Shown: positions 1-13,054 of the stretch, one piece after another | Position numbering within the stretch: position 1 is the first letter of the stretch | Layout: each line of letters opens with the position of its first letter | Assembly: GCA_950097015.1 (NCBI GenBank) | Contig: CATNEN010000002.1 | Coordinates: forward strand, 2,604,001-2,668,000 | From: Macrostomum hystrix | Taxonomy: Eukaryota; Platyhelminthes; Macrostomidae | Direction: 5' to 3' | Length of the DNA: 64,000 nucleotides | Notes under the pieces: generated by a model | Told to the model about the DNA's origin: nothing | What the model saw: only the letters and a program-made list of their open reading frames with translations | Databases searched by the model: none | Made by a program: the position numbers and the translations under genes

Positions 1-94
1 GATCGGCCTTTCTTGGCAGCAAGTAGCATTTCTTGATTATACTTGCTTACTTACTTGCTTACTTGCTTACTTACTTGCAAAAGCATTGATAGAT
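1..94. repeat. tetranucleotide-rich leader before the minisatellite
   Basis: Positions 44-80 are a simple run of CTTA/CTTG tetranucleotides, closely resembling the CTTG runs near the 5' ends of the Helitron units at 9134-12201. It may be the remnant of a Helitron 5' region whose first bases lie outside the window, but no clear TC terminus is visible. The first 43 bases hold nothing I recognise. Confidence 0.5.
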
Positions 95-3000
95 ATCTAG
101 GCTCAACATTCTTATAGATTTCTAGGCTCAACATTTTTATAGAGATCTAGGCACAGCATTGATAGTTATCTATGCTCAACATTTTTATAGATATCTAGGC
201 TCAGCATTGATAGTTTTCTAGGCTCAACATTCTTATAGATTTCTAGGCTCAACATTGATAGATATCTAGGCACAGCATCGATAGATATCCAAGCTCAGAA
301 TTTATATTTATCTAGGCTCAGCATTGATAGTTACCTAGGCTCAGCATTGATAGTTATCTAGGCTTAGCATTGATAGTTACCTAGGCTTAGCATTGATAGT
401 TATCTAGGCTTAGGATTGATAGTTATCTAGGCTCAACATTTTTATAGATAACTAGGCTCAGCATTGATAGTTATCTAGGCTCAGCATTGATAGTTATCTA
501 GGCTCAACATTGATAGATATCTAGGCTCAGCATTGATAGATATCCAAACTCAGAATTGATAGGTTCCAAGGGTCAGAATCGATAAAAAACTAGGCTCAGC
601 ATTGATAGTTATCTAGGCTCAACATTTTTATAGATAACTAGGCTCAGCATTGATAGTATCTAGGCTCAACATTTTTATAGATAACTAGGCACAGCATTGA
701 TAGTTATCTAGGCACAGCATTGATAGTTATCTAGGCTCAGCATTGATAGTTACCTAGGCTCAGCATTGATAGTTACCTAGGCTTAGCATTGATAGTTACC
801 TAGGCTCAGCATTGATAGTTACCTAGGCTCAGCATTGATAGTTACCTAGGCTTAGCATTGATAGTTACCTAGGCTCAACATTGATAGATATCTAGGCTCA
901 GCATTGATAGATATCTAGGCTCAGCATTGATAGTTATCTAGGCTCAACATTGATAGATATCTAGGCTCAGCATTGATAGATATCCAAGCTCAGAATTGAT
1001 AGGTTCCAAGGGTCAGAATCGATAGAAAACTAGGCTCAGCATTGATAGTTATCTAGGCTCAACATTTTTATAGATAACTAGGCTCAGCATTGATAGTATC
1101 TAGGCTCAACATTTTTATAGATAACTAGGCACAGCATTGATAGTTATCTAGGCACAGCATTGATAGTTATCTAGGCTCAGCATTGATAGTTACCTAGGCT
1201 CAGCATTGATAGTTACCTAGGCTTAGCATTGATAGTTACCTAGGCTCAGCATTGATAGTTACCTAGGCTCAGCATTGATAGTTACCTAGGCTTAGCATTG
1301 ATAGTTACCTAGGCTCAACATTGATAGATATCTAGGCTCAGCATTGATACATATCTAGGCTCAGCATTGATAGTTATCTAGGCTCAACATTGATAGATAT
1401 CTAGGCTCAGCATTGATAGATATCCAAGCTCAGAATTGATAGGTTCCAAGGGTCAGAATCGATAGAAAACTAGGCTCAGCATTGATAGTTATCTAGGCTC
1501 AACATTTTTATAGATAACTAGGCTCAGCATTGATAGTATCTAGGCTCAACATTTTTATAGATAACTAGGCACAGCATTGATAGTTATCTAGGCACAGCAT
1601 TGATAGTTATCTAGGCTCAGCATTGATAGTTACCTAGGCTCAGCATTGATAGTTACCTAGGCTTAGCATTGATAGTTATCTAGGCTCAGCATTGATAGTT
1701 ACCTAGGCTCAGCATTGATAGTTACCTAGGCTTAGCATTGATAGTTACCTAGGCTCAGCATTGATAGTTACCTAGGCTCAGCATTGATAGTTATCTAGGC
1801 TCAACATTTTTATAGATAACTAGGCTCAGCATTGATAGTATCTAGGCTCAACATTTTTATAGATAACTAGGCACAGCATTGATAGTTATCTAGGCACAGC
1901 ATTGATAGTTACCTAGGCTCAGCATTGATAGTTACCTAGGCTCAGCATTGATAGTTAACTAGGCTCAGCATTGATTGTTATCTAGGCTCAACATTTTTAT
2001 AGATAACTAGGCTCAGCATTGATAGTATCTAGGCTCAACATTTTTATAGTTATCTAGGCTCAGCATTGATAGATTTCCAAGCTCAGAATTGATAGAAAAC
2101 TAGGCTCAGCATTGATAGTTATCTAGGCTCAACATTTTTATAGATAACTAGGCACAGCATTGATAGTTATCTAGGCTCAGCATTGATAGTTATCTAGGCT
2201 CAGCATTGATAGTTATCTAGGCTCAGCATTGATAGTTATCAAGGCTCAGCATTGATAGTTTTCTAGGCTCAGCATTGATAGTTATCAAGGCTCAGCATTG
2301 ATAGTTATCAAGGCTCAGCATTGATAGTTATCTAGGCTCAGCATTGATAGTTATCAAGGCTCAGCATTGATAGTTATCCAGGCTCAGCATTGATAGTTAT
2401 CTAGGCTCAGCATTGATAATTATCTAGGCTCAGCATTGATAGTTATCTAGGCTCAGCATTGATAGTTATCTAGGCTTAGCATTGATAGTTACCTAGGCTT
2501 AGCATTGATAGTTACCTAGGCTCAGCATTGATAGTTACCTAGGCTCAGCATTGATAGTTACCTAGGCTCAGCATTGATAGTTACCTAGGCTGAGCATTGA
2601 TAGTTATCTAGGCTCAGCATTGATAGTTACCTAGGCTGAGCATTGATAGTTATCTAGGCTCAGCATTGATAGTTATCTAGGCTCAACATTTTTATAGATA
2701 ACTAGGCACAGCATTGATAGTTATCTAGGCTCAGCATTGATAGTTATCTAGGCTCAGCATTGATAGTTATCTAGGCTCAGCATTGATAGTTATCAAGGCT
2801 CAGCATTGATAGTTTTCTAGGCTCAGCATTGATAGTTATCAAGGCTCAGCATTGATAGTTATCTAGGCTCAGCATTGATAGTTATCTAGGCTCAGCATTG
2901 ATAGTTATCCAGGCTCAGCATTGATAGTTATCTAGGCTCAGCATTGATAATTATCTAGGCTCAGCATTGATAGTTATCTAGGCTCAGCATTGATAGTTAT

Positions 3001-6000
3001 CTAGGCTCAGGATTGATAGTTAACTAGGCTCAGCATTGATTGTTATCTAGGCTCAACATTTTTATAGATATTAAGGCTCAGCATTGATAGATATCTAGGC
3101 TCAGCATTGATAGTTATCTAGGCTCAGCATTGATAGATATCTAGGCTCAGCATTGATAGTTATCTAGGCTCAACATTTTTATAGATATTAAGGCTCAGCA
3201 TTGATAGATATCTAGGCTCAGCATTGATAGTTATCTAGGCTCAGCATTGATAGATATCTAGGCTCAGCATTGATAGTTATCTAGGCTCAGCATTGATAGA
3301 TATCTAGGCTCAGCATTGATAGTTATCTAGGCTCAGCATTGATAGTTATCTAGGCTCAGGATTGATAGTTAACTAGGCTCAGCATTGATAGTTATCTAGG
3401 CTCAGCATTGATAGTTATCTAGGCTCAGGATTGATAGTTATCTAGGCTCAACATTTTTTTAGATATTAAGTCTCAGCATTGATAGTTATCTAGGCTCAAC
3501 ATTTTTATAGATATCTAGGCTCGGCATTGATAGTTATCTAGGCTCAGCGTGATAGTTATCTAGGCTCAACATTGATAGATATCTAGGCTCAGCATTGATA
3601 GTTATCTAGGCTCAACATTTTTATAGACATCAAGGCTCAGATTGGATTGATATCCAAGCTCTGAATTGATAGATTCCACGGGTCAGAATCGAAAGAAAAC
3701 TAGGCTCAGCATTGATATTTAACTAGGCTCAGCATTGATAGTTATCTAGGCTCAGCATTGATAGTTATCTAGGCTCAGCATTGATAGTTATCTAGGCTCA
3801 GCATTGATAGTTATCAAGGCTCAGCATTGATAGTTATCCAGGCTCAGCATTGATAGTTATCTAGGCTCAGCATTGATAATTATCTAGGCTCAGCATTGAT
3901 AGTTATCTAGGCTCAGCATTGATAGTTATCTAGGCTCAGGATTGATAGTTAACTAGGCTCAGCATTGATTGTTATCTAGGCTCAACATTTTTATAGATAT
4001 TAAGGATCAGCATTGATAGATATCTAGGCTCAGCATTGATAGTTATCTAGGCTCAGCATTGATAGATATCTAGGCTCAGCATTGATAGTTATCTAGGCTC
4101 AACATTTTTATAGATATTAAGGCTCAGCATTGATAGATATCTAGGCTCAGCATTGATAGTTATCTAGGCTCAGCATTGATAGATATCTAGGCTCAGCATT
4201 GATAGTTATCTAGGCTCAGCATTGATAGATATCTAGGCTCAGCATTGATAGTTATCTAGGCTCAGCATTGATAGTTATCTAGGCTCAGGATTGATAGTTA
4301 ACTAGGCTCAGCATTGATAGTTATCTAGGCTCAGCATTGATAGTTATCTAGGCTCAGGATTGATAGTTATCTAGGCTCAACATTTTTTTTAGATATTAAG
4401 TCTCAGCATTGATAGTTATCTAGGCTCAACACTTTTATAGATATCTAGGCTCAGCATTGATAGTTATCTAGGCTCAGCGTGATAGTTATCTAGGCTCAAC
4501 ATTTTTATAGATATCTGGGCTCAGCATTGATAGTTATCTAGGCTCAGCATTGATAGATATCTAGGCTCAGCATTGATAGTTATCTAGGCTCAACATTTTT
4601 ATAGACATCAAGGCTCAGATTGGATTGATATCCAAGCTCTGAATTGATAGATTCCACGGGTCAGAATCGAAAGAAAACTAGGCTCAGCATTGATATTTAA
4701 CTAGGCTCAGCATTGATAGTTATCTAGGCTCAGCATTGATAGTTATCTAGGCTCAGCATTGATAGTTATCTAGGCTAAGCATTGATAGTTATCTAGGCTC
4801 AGGATTGATAGTTAACTAGGCTCAGCATTGATAGTTATCTAGGCTCAGCATTGATAGTTATCTAGGCTTAGCATTGATAGTTACCTAGGCTTAGCATTGA
4901 TAGTTACCTAGGCTCAGCATTGATAGTTACCTAGGCTCAGCATTGATAGTTACCTAGGCTCAGCATTGATAGTTACCTAGGCTGAGCATTGATAGTTATC
5001 TAGGCTCAGCATTGATAGTTACCTAGGCTGAGCATTGATAGTTATCTAGGCTCAGCATTGATAGTTATCTAGGCTCAACATTTTTATAGATAACTAGGCA
5101 CAGCATTGATAGTTATCTAGGCTCAGCATTGATAGTTATCTAGGCTCAGCATTGATAGTTATCTAGGCTCAGCATTGATAGTTATCAAGGCTCAGCATTG
5201 ATAGTTTTCTAGGCTCAGCATTGATAGTTATCAAGGCTCAGCATTGATAGTTATCTAGGCTCAGCATTGATAGTTATCTAGGCTCAGCATTGATAGTTAT
5301 CCAGGCTCAGCATTGATAGTTATCTAGGCTCAGCATTGATAATTATCTAGGCTCAGCATTGATAGTTATCTAGGCTCAGCATTGATAGTTATCTAGGCTC
5401 AGGATTGATAGTTAACTAGGCTCAGCATTGATTGTTATCTAGGCTCAACATTTTTATAGATATTAAGGCTCAGCATTGATAGATATCTAGGCTCAGCATT
5501 GATAGTTATCTAGGCTCAGCATTGATAGATATCTAGGCTCAGCATTGATAGTTATCTAGGCTCAACATTTTTATAGATATTAAGGCTCAGCATTGATAGA
5601 TATCTAGGCTCAGCATTGATAGTTATCTAGGCTCAGCATTGATAGATATCTAGGCTCAGCATTGATAGTTATCTAGGCTCAGCATTGATAGATATCTAGG
5701 CTCAGCATTGATAGTTATCTAGGCTCAGCATTGATAGTTATCTAGGCTCAGGATTGATAGTTAACTAGGCTCAGCATTGATAGTTATCTAGGCTCAGCAT
5801 TGATAGTTATCTAGGCTCAGGATTGATAGTTATCTAGGCTCAACATTTTTTTAGATATTAAGTCTCAGCATTGATAGTTATCTAGGCTCAACATTTTTAT
5901 AGATATCTAGGCTCAGCATTGATAGTTATCTAGGCTCAGCGTGATAGTTATCTAGGCTCAACATTGATAGATATCTAGGCTCAGCATTGATAGTTATCTA

Positions 6001-9000
6001 GGCTCAACATTTTTATAGACATCAAGGCTCAGATTGGATTGATATCCAAGCTCTGAATTGATAGATTCCACGGGTCAGAATCGAAAGAAAACTAGGCTCA
6101 GCATTGATATTTAACTAGGCTCAGCATTGATAGTTATCTAGGCTCAGCATTGATAGTTATCTAGGCTCAGCATTGATAGTTATCTAGGCTCAGCATTGAT
6201 AGTTATCAAGGCTCAGCATTGATAGTTATCCAGGCTCAGCATTGATAGTTATCTAGGCTCAGCATTGATAATTATCTAGGCTCAGCATTGATAGTTATCT
6301 AGGCTCAGCATTGATAGTTATCTAGGCTCAGGATTGATAGTTAACTAGGCTCAGCATTGATTGTTATCTAGGCTCAACATTTTTATAGATATTAAGGCTC
6401 AGCATTGATAGATATCTAGGCTCAGCATTGATAGTTATCTAGGCTCAACATTTTTATAGATATTAAGGCTCAGCATTGATAGATATCTAGGCTCAGCATT
6501 GATAGTTATCTAGGCTCAGCATTGATAGATATCTAGGCTCAGCATTGATAGTTATCTAGGCTCAGCATTGATAATTATCTAGGCTCAGCATTGATAGTTA
6601 TCTAGGCTCAGCATTGATAGTTATCTAGGCTCAGGATTGATAGTTAACTAGGCTCAGCATTGATAGTTATCTAGGCTCAGCATTGATAGTTATCTAGGCT
6701 CAGCATTGATAGTTATCTAGGCTCAACATTTTTTTAGATATTAAGTCTCAGCATTGATAGTTATCTAGGCTCAACATTTTTATAGATATCTAGGCTCAGC
6801 ATTGATAGTTATCTAGGCTCAGCGTGATAGTTATCTAGGCTCAACATTGATAGATATCTAGGCTCAGCATTGATAGTTATCTAGGCTCAACATTTTTATA
6901 GAGATCAAGGCTCAGATTGGATTGATATCCAAGCTCTGAATTGATAGATTCCACGGGTCAGAATCGAAAGAAAACTAGGCTCAGCATTGATATTTAACTA
7001 GGCTCAGCATTGATAGTTATCTAGGCTCAGCATTGATAGTTATCTAGGCTCAGCATTGATAGTTATCTAGGCTCAGCATTGATAGTTATCAAGGCTCAGC
7101 ATTGATAGTTATCCAGGCTCAGCATTGATAGTTATCTAGGCTCAGCATTGATAATTATCTAGGCTCAGCATTGATAGTTATCTAGGCTCAGCATTGATAG
7201 TTATCTAGGCTCAGGATTGATAGTTAACTAGGCTCAGCATTGATTGTTATCTAGGCTCAACATTTTTATAGATATTAAGGATCAGCATTGATTGATATCT
7301 AGGCTCAGCATTGATAGTTATCTAGGCTCAGCATTGATAGATATCTAGGCTCAGCATTGATAGTTATCTAGGCTCAACATTTTTATAGATATTAAGGCTC
7401 AGCATTGATAGATATCTAGGCTCAGCATTGATAGTTATCTAGGCTCAGCATTGATAGATATCTAGGCTCAGCATTGATAGTTATCTAGGCTCAGCATTGA
7501 TAGATATCTAGGCTCAGCATTGATAGTTATCTAGGCTCAGCATTGATAGTTATCTAGGCTCAGGATTGATAGTTAACTAGGCTCAGCATTGATAGTTATC
7601 TAGGCTCAGCATTGATAGTTATCAAGGCTCAGCATTGATAGTTATCCAGGCTCAGCATTGATAGTTATCTAGGCTCAGCATTGATAATTATCTAGGCTCA
7701 GCATTGATAGTTATCTAGGCTCAGCATTGATAGTTATCTAGGCTCAGGATTGATAGTTAACTAGGCTCAGCATTGATTGTTATCTAGGCTCAACATTTTT
7801 ATAGATATTAAGGATCAGCATTGATTGATATCTAGGCTCAGCATTGATAGTTATCTAGGCTCAGCATTGATAGATATCTAGGCTCAGCATTGATAGTTAT
7901 CTAGGCTCAACATTTTTATAGATATTAAGGCTCAGCATTGATAGATATCTAGGCTCAGCATTGATAGTTATCTAGGCTCAGCATTGATAGATATCTAGGC
8001 TCAGCATTGATATTTAACTAGGCTCAGCATTGATAGATATCTAGGCTCAGCATTGATAGTTATCTAGGCTCAGCATTGATAGTTATCTAGGCTCAGGATT
8101 GATAGTTATCTAGGCTCAACATTTTTATAGATATTAAGGCTCAGCGTGGTAGTCATCTAGGCTCAACATTTTTATAGATAACTAGGCTCAGCATTGATAG
8201 ATTCCTAGGCTCAGCATTGATAGTTATCTAGGCTCAACATTTTTATAGATGTCAAGGCTCAGCATTGATAGTTATCCAAGCTCAGAATGGATAGATTCCA
8301 CGGGTCAGAATCGAAAGAAAACTAGGCTCAGCATTGATTGTTATCTAGGCTCAACATTTTCTAGATATTAAGGCTCAGCGTGATAGTTATCTAGGCTCAA
8401 CATATTTATTGATAACTAGGCTCAGCATTGATAGTTATCTAGGCTCAGCATTGATAGTTATCTAGGCTCAGCATTGATAGTTATCTAGGCTCAGCATTGA
8501 TAGTTATCTAGGCTCAGCATTGATAGTTATCTAGGCTCAGCATTGATAGATATCTAGGCTCAGCATTGATAGTTATCTAGGCTCAGCATTGATAGATATC
8601 TAGGCTCAACATTTTTTTAGATATTAAGGCTCAGCGTGATAGTTATCTAGGCTCAAAATATTTATAGATAACTAGGCACAGCATTGTTATTTATCTAGGC
8701 TCAAAATTGATAGATTCCTAGGCTCAACATTTTGATAGATATCTCGGCTCAGCACTGGTAGATATCTAGGCTCAGAATGGATAGATATCGTACTTTAGAT
8801 TTGATAGATATCTAGATAACTTCATTGGTTAAAAATCTATAGAAATTTAAGCTAAGAATCGATAGATATTGAAGCTCAGAATTTTTAGAAATCTAAGGTC
8901 AGAATTGATAGAATTCTAAGCTCAGAATTGATAGAAATCTTGGCTCAGCACGGGTAGATATCTAGGCTCAGTGTTGATAGATATTTAGGCTCAAAGTCGA

Positions 9001-9060
9001 TAGAAAGTTAAGCTCAGAATCAATAGATATCTTAGTTCAGAGTTGATATCTATTGACTTA
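95..9060. repeat. 23-bp minisatellite array A (about 9 kb)
   Basis: Nearly uninterrupted tandem array with consensus CTAGGCTCAGCATTGATAGT plus TAT (23 bp). Variant monomers include an ACATTTTTATAGAT form, GATATC forms and a diagnostic GGTCAGAATCGA variant. The variants recur in the same order, so the array has higher-order structure: the AGGTTCCAAGGGTCAG variant sits at 561, 1001 and 1441 (440-bp period), and the related AGATTCCACGGGTCAG variant at about 3671, 4649, 6063, 6946 and 8293. Monomers decay after 8700. No gene is visible and there are no non-repeat spacers, so it is not a CRISPR array. Confidence 0.95.
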
Positions 9061-9089
9061 CTAAATACTGTTTTATTATTGTAAAGTTG

Positions 9090-9131
9090 CCTTCAAGCTA
9101 AGGTCCCCAAAGGGGGGCCTAAATTGCTAGT
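9090..9131 (+). mobile_element. Helitron-type 3' terminus
   Basis: AGGTCCCC-AAA-GGGGGGCCT forms a GC-rich stem-loop followed eleven bases later by CTAGT. A short hairpin just upstream of a CTRR(T) end is the hallmark of Helitron 3' termini. It differs in sequence from the 3' ends of the units that follow, so it belongs to another family. Its 5' partner is not identified; minisatellite A lies directly upstream and could be internal to this element (inference). Confidence 0.55.
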
Positions 9132-9133
9132 CT

Positions 9134-9514
9134 TCTAATATACTAAAAATGAAAATCTTTCTAATATACTAAAAATGAAAATCTTGCTTGCTTGCTTGTT
9201 TGCAATCGACTAGCTCCCGAACGGCTCAACCGATTTTCGCAATTCCTTCGCCAAAAGATCACAAATGGGCCGGAATCGGTACACGTATTTTTATTAAGCT
9301 TAATTTCATTGCCAAGGGGATTAAATATTCGAAAAACAGTTTTAAATAGGCTTTTCTAATGCATTCTTGTTTACAGCTTGTGCACAGTGAGGCCTCCAGT
9401 GCCAATTTTAATGATTGCATCAGAGCCAGTTTTGATAACGAACTGATAAGAACTCCAGTGAGGCTACCCAGAGGGTAGCGAAGGCAGCTAGTCTAATATA
9501 CTAAAAATGAAAAT

Positions 9515-9547
<33 letters not shown>

Positions 9548-10849
9548 TTGCAATCGACTAGCTCCCGAACGGCTCAACCGATTTTCGCAATTCCTTCGCC
9601 AAAAGATCACAAATGGGCCGGAATCGGTACACGTATTTTTATTAAGCTTAATTCCATTGCCAAGGGGATTAAATATTCGAAAAACAGTTTTAAATAGGCT
9701 TTTCTAATGCATTCTTGTTTTCAGCTTGTGCACAGTGAGGCTCCAGTGCCAATTTTAATGATTGCATCAGAGCCAGTTTTGATAACGAACTGATAAGAAC
9801 TCACAGGGAGGCTACCCAGAGGGTAGCGAAGGCAGCTAGTCTAATATACTAAAAATGAAAATCTTGTTTGTATGTTTGTATGTTTGCAATCGACTAGCTC
9901 CCGAACGGCTCAACCGATTTTCGCAATTCCTTCGCTAAAAGATCACAATTGGTCCCGAATCGGTACACGTATTTTTATTAAGCTTAATTCCATTGCCAAG
10001 GGGATTAAATATTCGAAAAACAGTTTTAAATAGGCTTTTCTAATGCATTCTTGTTTTCAGCTTGTGCACAGTGAGGCTCCAGTGCCAATTTTTATGATTG
10101 CATCAGAGCCAGTTTTGATAACGAACTGATAAGAACTCCAGTGAGGCTACCCAGAGGGTAGCGAAGGCAGCTAGTCTTATATACTAAAAATGAAAATCTT
10201 GCTTGCTTGTTTGCAATCGACTAGCTCCCGAACGGCTCAACCGATTTTCAAAATTCCTTCGCCAAAAGATCACAAATGGGCCGGAATCGGTACACGTAAT
10301 TTTATTAAGCTTAATTCCATTGCCAAGGGGATTAAATATTCGAAAAACTGTTTTAAATAGGCTTTTCTAATGCATTCTTGTTTTCAGCTTGTGCACAGTG
10401 AGGCTCCAGTGCCAATTTTAATGATTGCATCAGAGCCAATTTTGATAAGGCACTGATAAGAACTCAAGGGAGGCTACCCAGAGGGTAGCGAAGGCAGCTA
10501 GTAATATACTAAAAATGAAAATCTTGTATGTTTGCAATCGACTAGCTCCCGAACGGCTCAACCGATTTTCGCAATTCCTTCGCCAAAAGATCACAAATGG
10601 GCCGGAATCGGTACACGTATTTTTATTAAGCTTAATTTCATTGCCAAGGGGATTAAATATTCGAAAAACAGTTTTAAATAGGCTTTCTAATGCATTCTTG
10701 TTTTCAGCTTGTGCACAGTGAGGCCTCCAGTGCCAATTTTAATGATTGCATCAGAGCCAATTTTGATAACGCACTGATAAGAACTCAAGGTAGGCTACCC
10801 AGAGGGTAGCGAAGGGCAGCTAGTCTTCTAATATACTAAAAATGAAAAT

Positions 10850-10882
<33 letters not shown>

Positions 10883-12201
10883 TTGCAATCGACTAGCTCC
10901 CGAACGGCTAAACCGATTTTCACAATTCCTTCGCCAAAAGATCACAAATGGGCCCGAATCGGTACACGTATTTTTATTAAGCTTAATTCCATTGCCAAGG
11001 GGATTAAATATTCGAAAAACTGTTTTAAATAGGCTTTCTAATGCATTCTTGTTTTCAGCTTGTGCACAGTGAGGCCTCCAGTGCCAATTTTAATGATTGC
11101 ATCAGAGCCAATTTTGATAACGCACTGATAAGAACTCAAGGTAGGCTACCCAGAGGGTAGCGAAGGGCAGCTAGTAATATACTAAAAATGAAAATCTTGC
11201 TTGCTTGCTTGCTTGCTTGTTTGCAATCGACTAGCTCCCGAACGGCTAAACCGATTTTCACAATTCCTTCGCCAAAAGATCACAAATGGGCCCGAATCGG
11301 TACACATATTTTTATTAAGCTTAATTCCATTGCCAAGGGGATTAAATATTCGAAAAACTGTTTTGAATAGGCTTTTCTAATGCATTCTTGTTTTCAGCTT
11401 GTGCACAGTGAGGCCTCCAGTGCCAAATTTAATGATTGCATCAGAGCCAGTTTTGATAACGAACTGATAAGAACTCACAGGGAGGCTACCCAGAGGGTAG
11501 CGAAGGCAGCTAGTCTAATATACTAAAAATGAAAATCTTGTTTGTATGTTTGTATGTATGTTTGCAATCGACTAGCTCCCGAACGGCTCAACCGATTTTC
11601 AAAATTCCTTTACTAAAAGATCGCAATTGGGCTGGAATCGGTACACGTATTTTTATTAAGCTTAATTCCATTGCCAAGGGGATTAAATATTCGAAAAACA
11701 GTTTTAAATAGGCTTTTCTAATGCATTCTTGTTTTCAGCTTGTGCACAGTGAGGCTCCAGTGCCAATTTTAATGATTGCATCAGAGCCAGTTTTGATAAC
11801 GAACTGATAAGAACTCACAGGGAGGCTACCCAGAGGGTAGCGAAGGCAGCTAGTAATCTAATAATATACTAAAAATGAAAATCTTGTTTGTATGTTTGTA
11901 TGTATGTTTGCAATCGACTAGCTCCCGAACGGCTCAACCGATTTTCAAAATTCCTTCGCCAAAAGATCACAAATGGGCCGGAATCGGTACACTTTTTTTT
12001 ATTAAGCTTAATTCCATTGCCAAGGGGATTAAATATTCGAAAAACCGTTTTAAATAGGCTTTTCTAATGCATTCTTGTTTTCAGCTTGTGCACAGTGAGG
12101 CCTCCAGTGCCAATTTTAATGATTGCATCAGAGCCAATTTTGATAACGCACTGATAAGAACTCAAGGTAGGCTACCCAGAGGGTAGCGAAGGGCAGCTAG
12201 T
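9134..12201 (+). mobile_element. head-to-tail array of about nine non-autonomous Helitrons
   Basis: Units of roughly 325-350 bp follow one another directly. Each starts TCTAATATACTAAAAATGAA (or a close variant), runs through a variable CTTG or TATGTTTG tetranucleotide tract, a conserved CCCGAACGGCT block, and ends with the hairpin CTACCC-AGA-GGGTAG then GCTAGT. Unit 3' ends fall at 9492, 9840, 10175, 10502, 10824, 11175, 11514, 11854 and 12201. The first unit carries a partial repeat of its own 5' end (9134-9160). 5' TC, 3' hairpin plus CTAGT and no terminal inverted repeats are diagnostic of Helitrons; no Rep/helicase gene is present, so they depend on another element. The MKIL... reading frames in each unit are by-products of the repeat. 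Confidence 0.85.
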
Positions 12202-12480
12202 AATAATTGTACTGAAAATTAAATGCCTGCTTGCTTACTGCAATCGTGTAACTCCGGAAGGGCTTTACCGACTTTTATAACTCCTTGACTAAAATATAGC
12301 TATTCACTTCTATAGAACATTGGTTGTCAGCCAATATGTGATTATGCTTGGGGCAAACAGGTGGGGGCGTATCTGCTTTTTGAGAGGACAAGTGCGATTT
12401 GCATTAGAGAATTGTATAAATCCTGAAATCTTGAAGTTACCTATTGCTAGTAAAAATAATCAAATATATGTTATTCATTT
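12202..12480 (+). mobile_element. 5' end of a second Helitron family
   Basis: TAATAATTGTACTGAAAATT, then TGCCTGCTTGCTTAC and an ACTCCGGAAGGGCTTTACCG block, mirror the 5' organisation of the preceding Helitrons with different sequence. The same end with clearer bases occurs at 40883 (TCTTTAATAATTATACT). In both places it stands directly before the secreted-protein locus, which lies in opposite orientation. A convincing 3' end is not found; homology between the two loci stops near 14770/42190. Confidence 0.6.
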
Positions 12481-13054
12481 AAATTTATAAAACGTGCTAC
12501 TGCATCAAAGGTCATTAAATATATAATGCCGAAGGTTTGAACTGGTACATTGATAATAGCACCAATGAACTCGGAATTCGTAATTTTGTCAGGGCTTCAA
12601 AGCTAGTTCTCCTTTACTCCGTCCCTCCCTCAAAGGGGGAATCTATTTGCGCGTTACTTGCGCGTTACTTGTACAAGCCCTTGTGTGCAGTGCATTAGAT
12701 TAACAACTATTATCGTTTCTAGTGTATTTTCTATCGAAACGTACTAAAACTAATGCGTTGCATATACTTGCAGCTGACTCACACATTGGTTTCTTGTCTT
12801 CAACACTCATAATTTCGTGTCTACCTACTTCCTTTTAAATGACTAGCCGCTTATTTAGCAGGCATTAGCTTGCAGCCATTATTTAAACACTTGAAGGTTA
12901 GATTAGGCTAGGTTTGCTTAGGTTAGATTTTATTAGATTATAAAATAAAGATTAAACGCTTTCTAGTTATAGCTCGTGGACAGCACATCTGACGGCGTCT
13001 GTTAGACGGCGTGATAAACTACTCAGTGGAATACGTTAGTCAGTTGAGCAACTC
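12481..13054. other. 3' flank of the secreted-protein gene
   Basis: No gene seen. The stretch is partly alignable with 41170-41570. Around 12897 are a few degenerate TTAGG-like words, too few and too irregular to call telomeric repeats. The gene's polyadenylation signal lies here. Confidence 0.5.
12928..12933 (-). terminator. polyadenylation signal AATAAA
   Basis: AATAAA on the minus strand about 120 bases past the stop codon of the secreted-protein gene, the first such hexamer downstream of it. Assignment is by position only. Confidence 0.5.

Noticed and set aside
95-9060. CRISPR-like regularly spaced repeats
   Set aside because: Monomers are directly adjacent with no unique spacers, there are no cas genes, and the context is eukaryotic.
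9507-12057. Family of short frames starting MKIL with Cys/Leu-rich starts, as if secreted peptides
   Set aside because: They exist because every Helitron unit starts with AAAATGAAAATC plus a CTTG tract; frame and length change from unit to unit and no splice or promoter context supports them.
12897-12935. Interstitial telomere-like TTAGG words (also CCTAGCCTAA near 18540)
   Set aside because: Only a few irregular copies, below what a telomeric tract would show.
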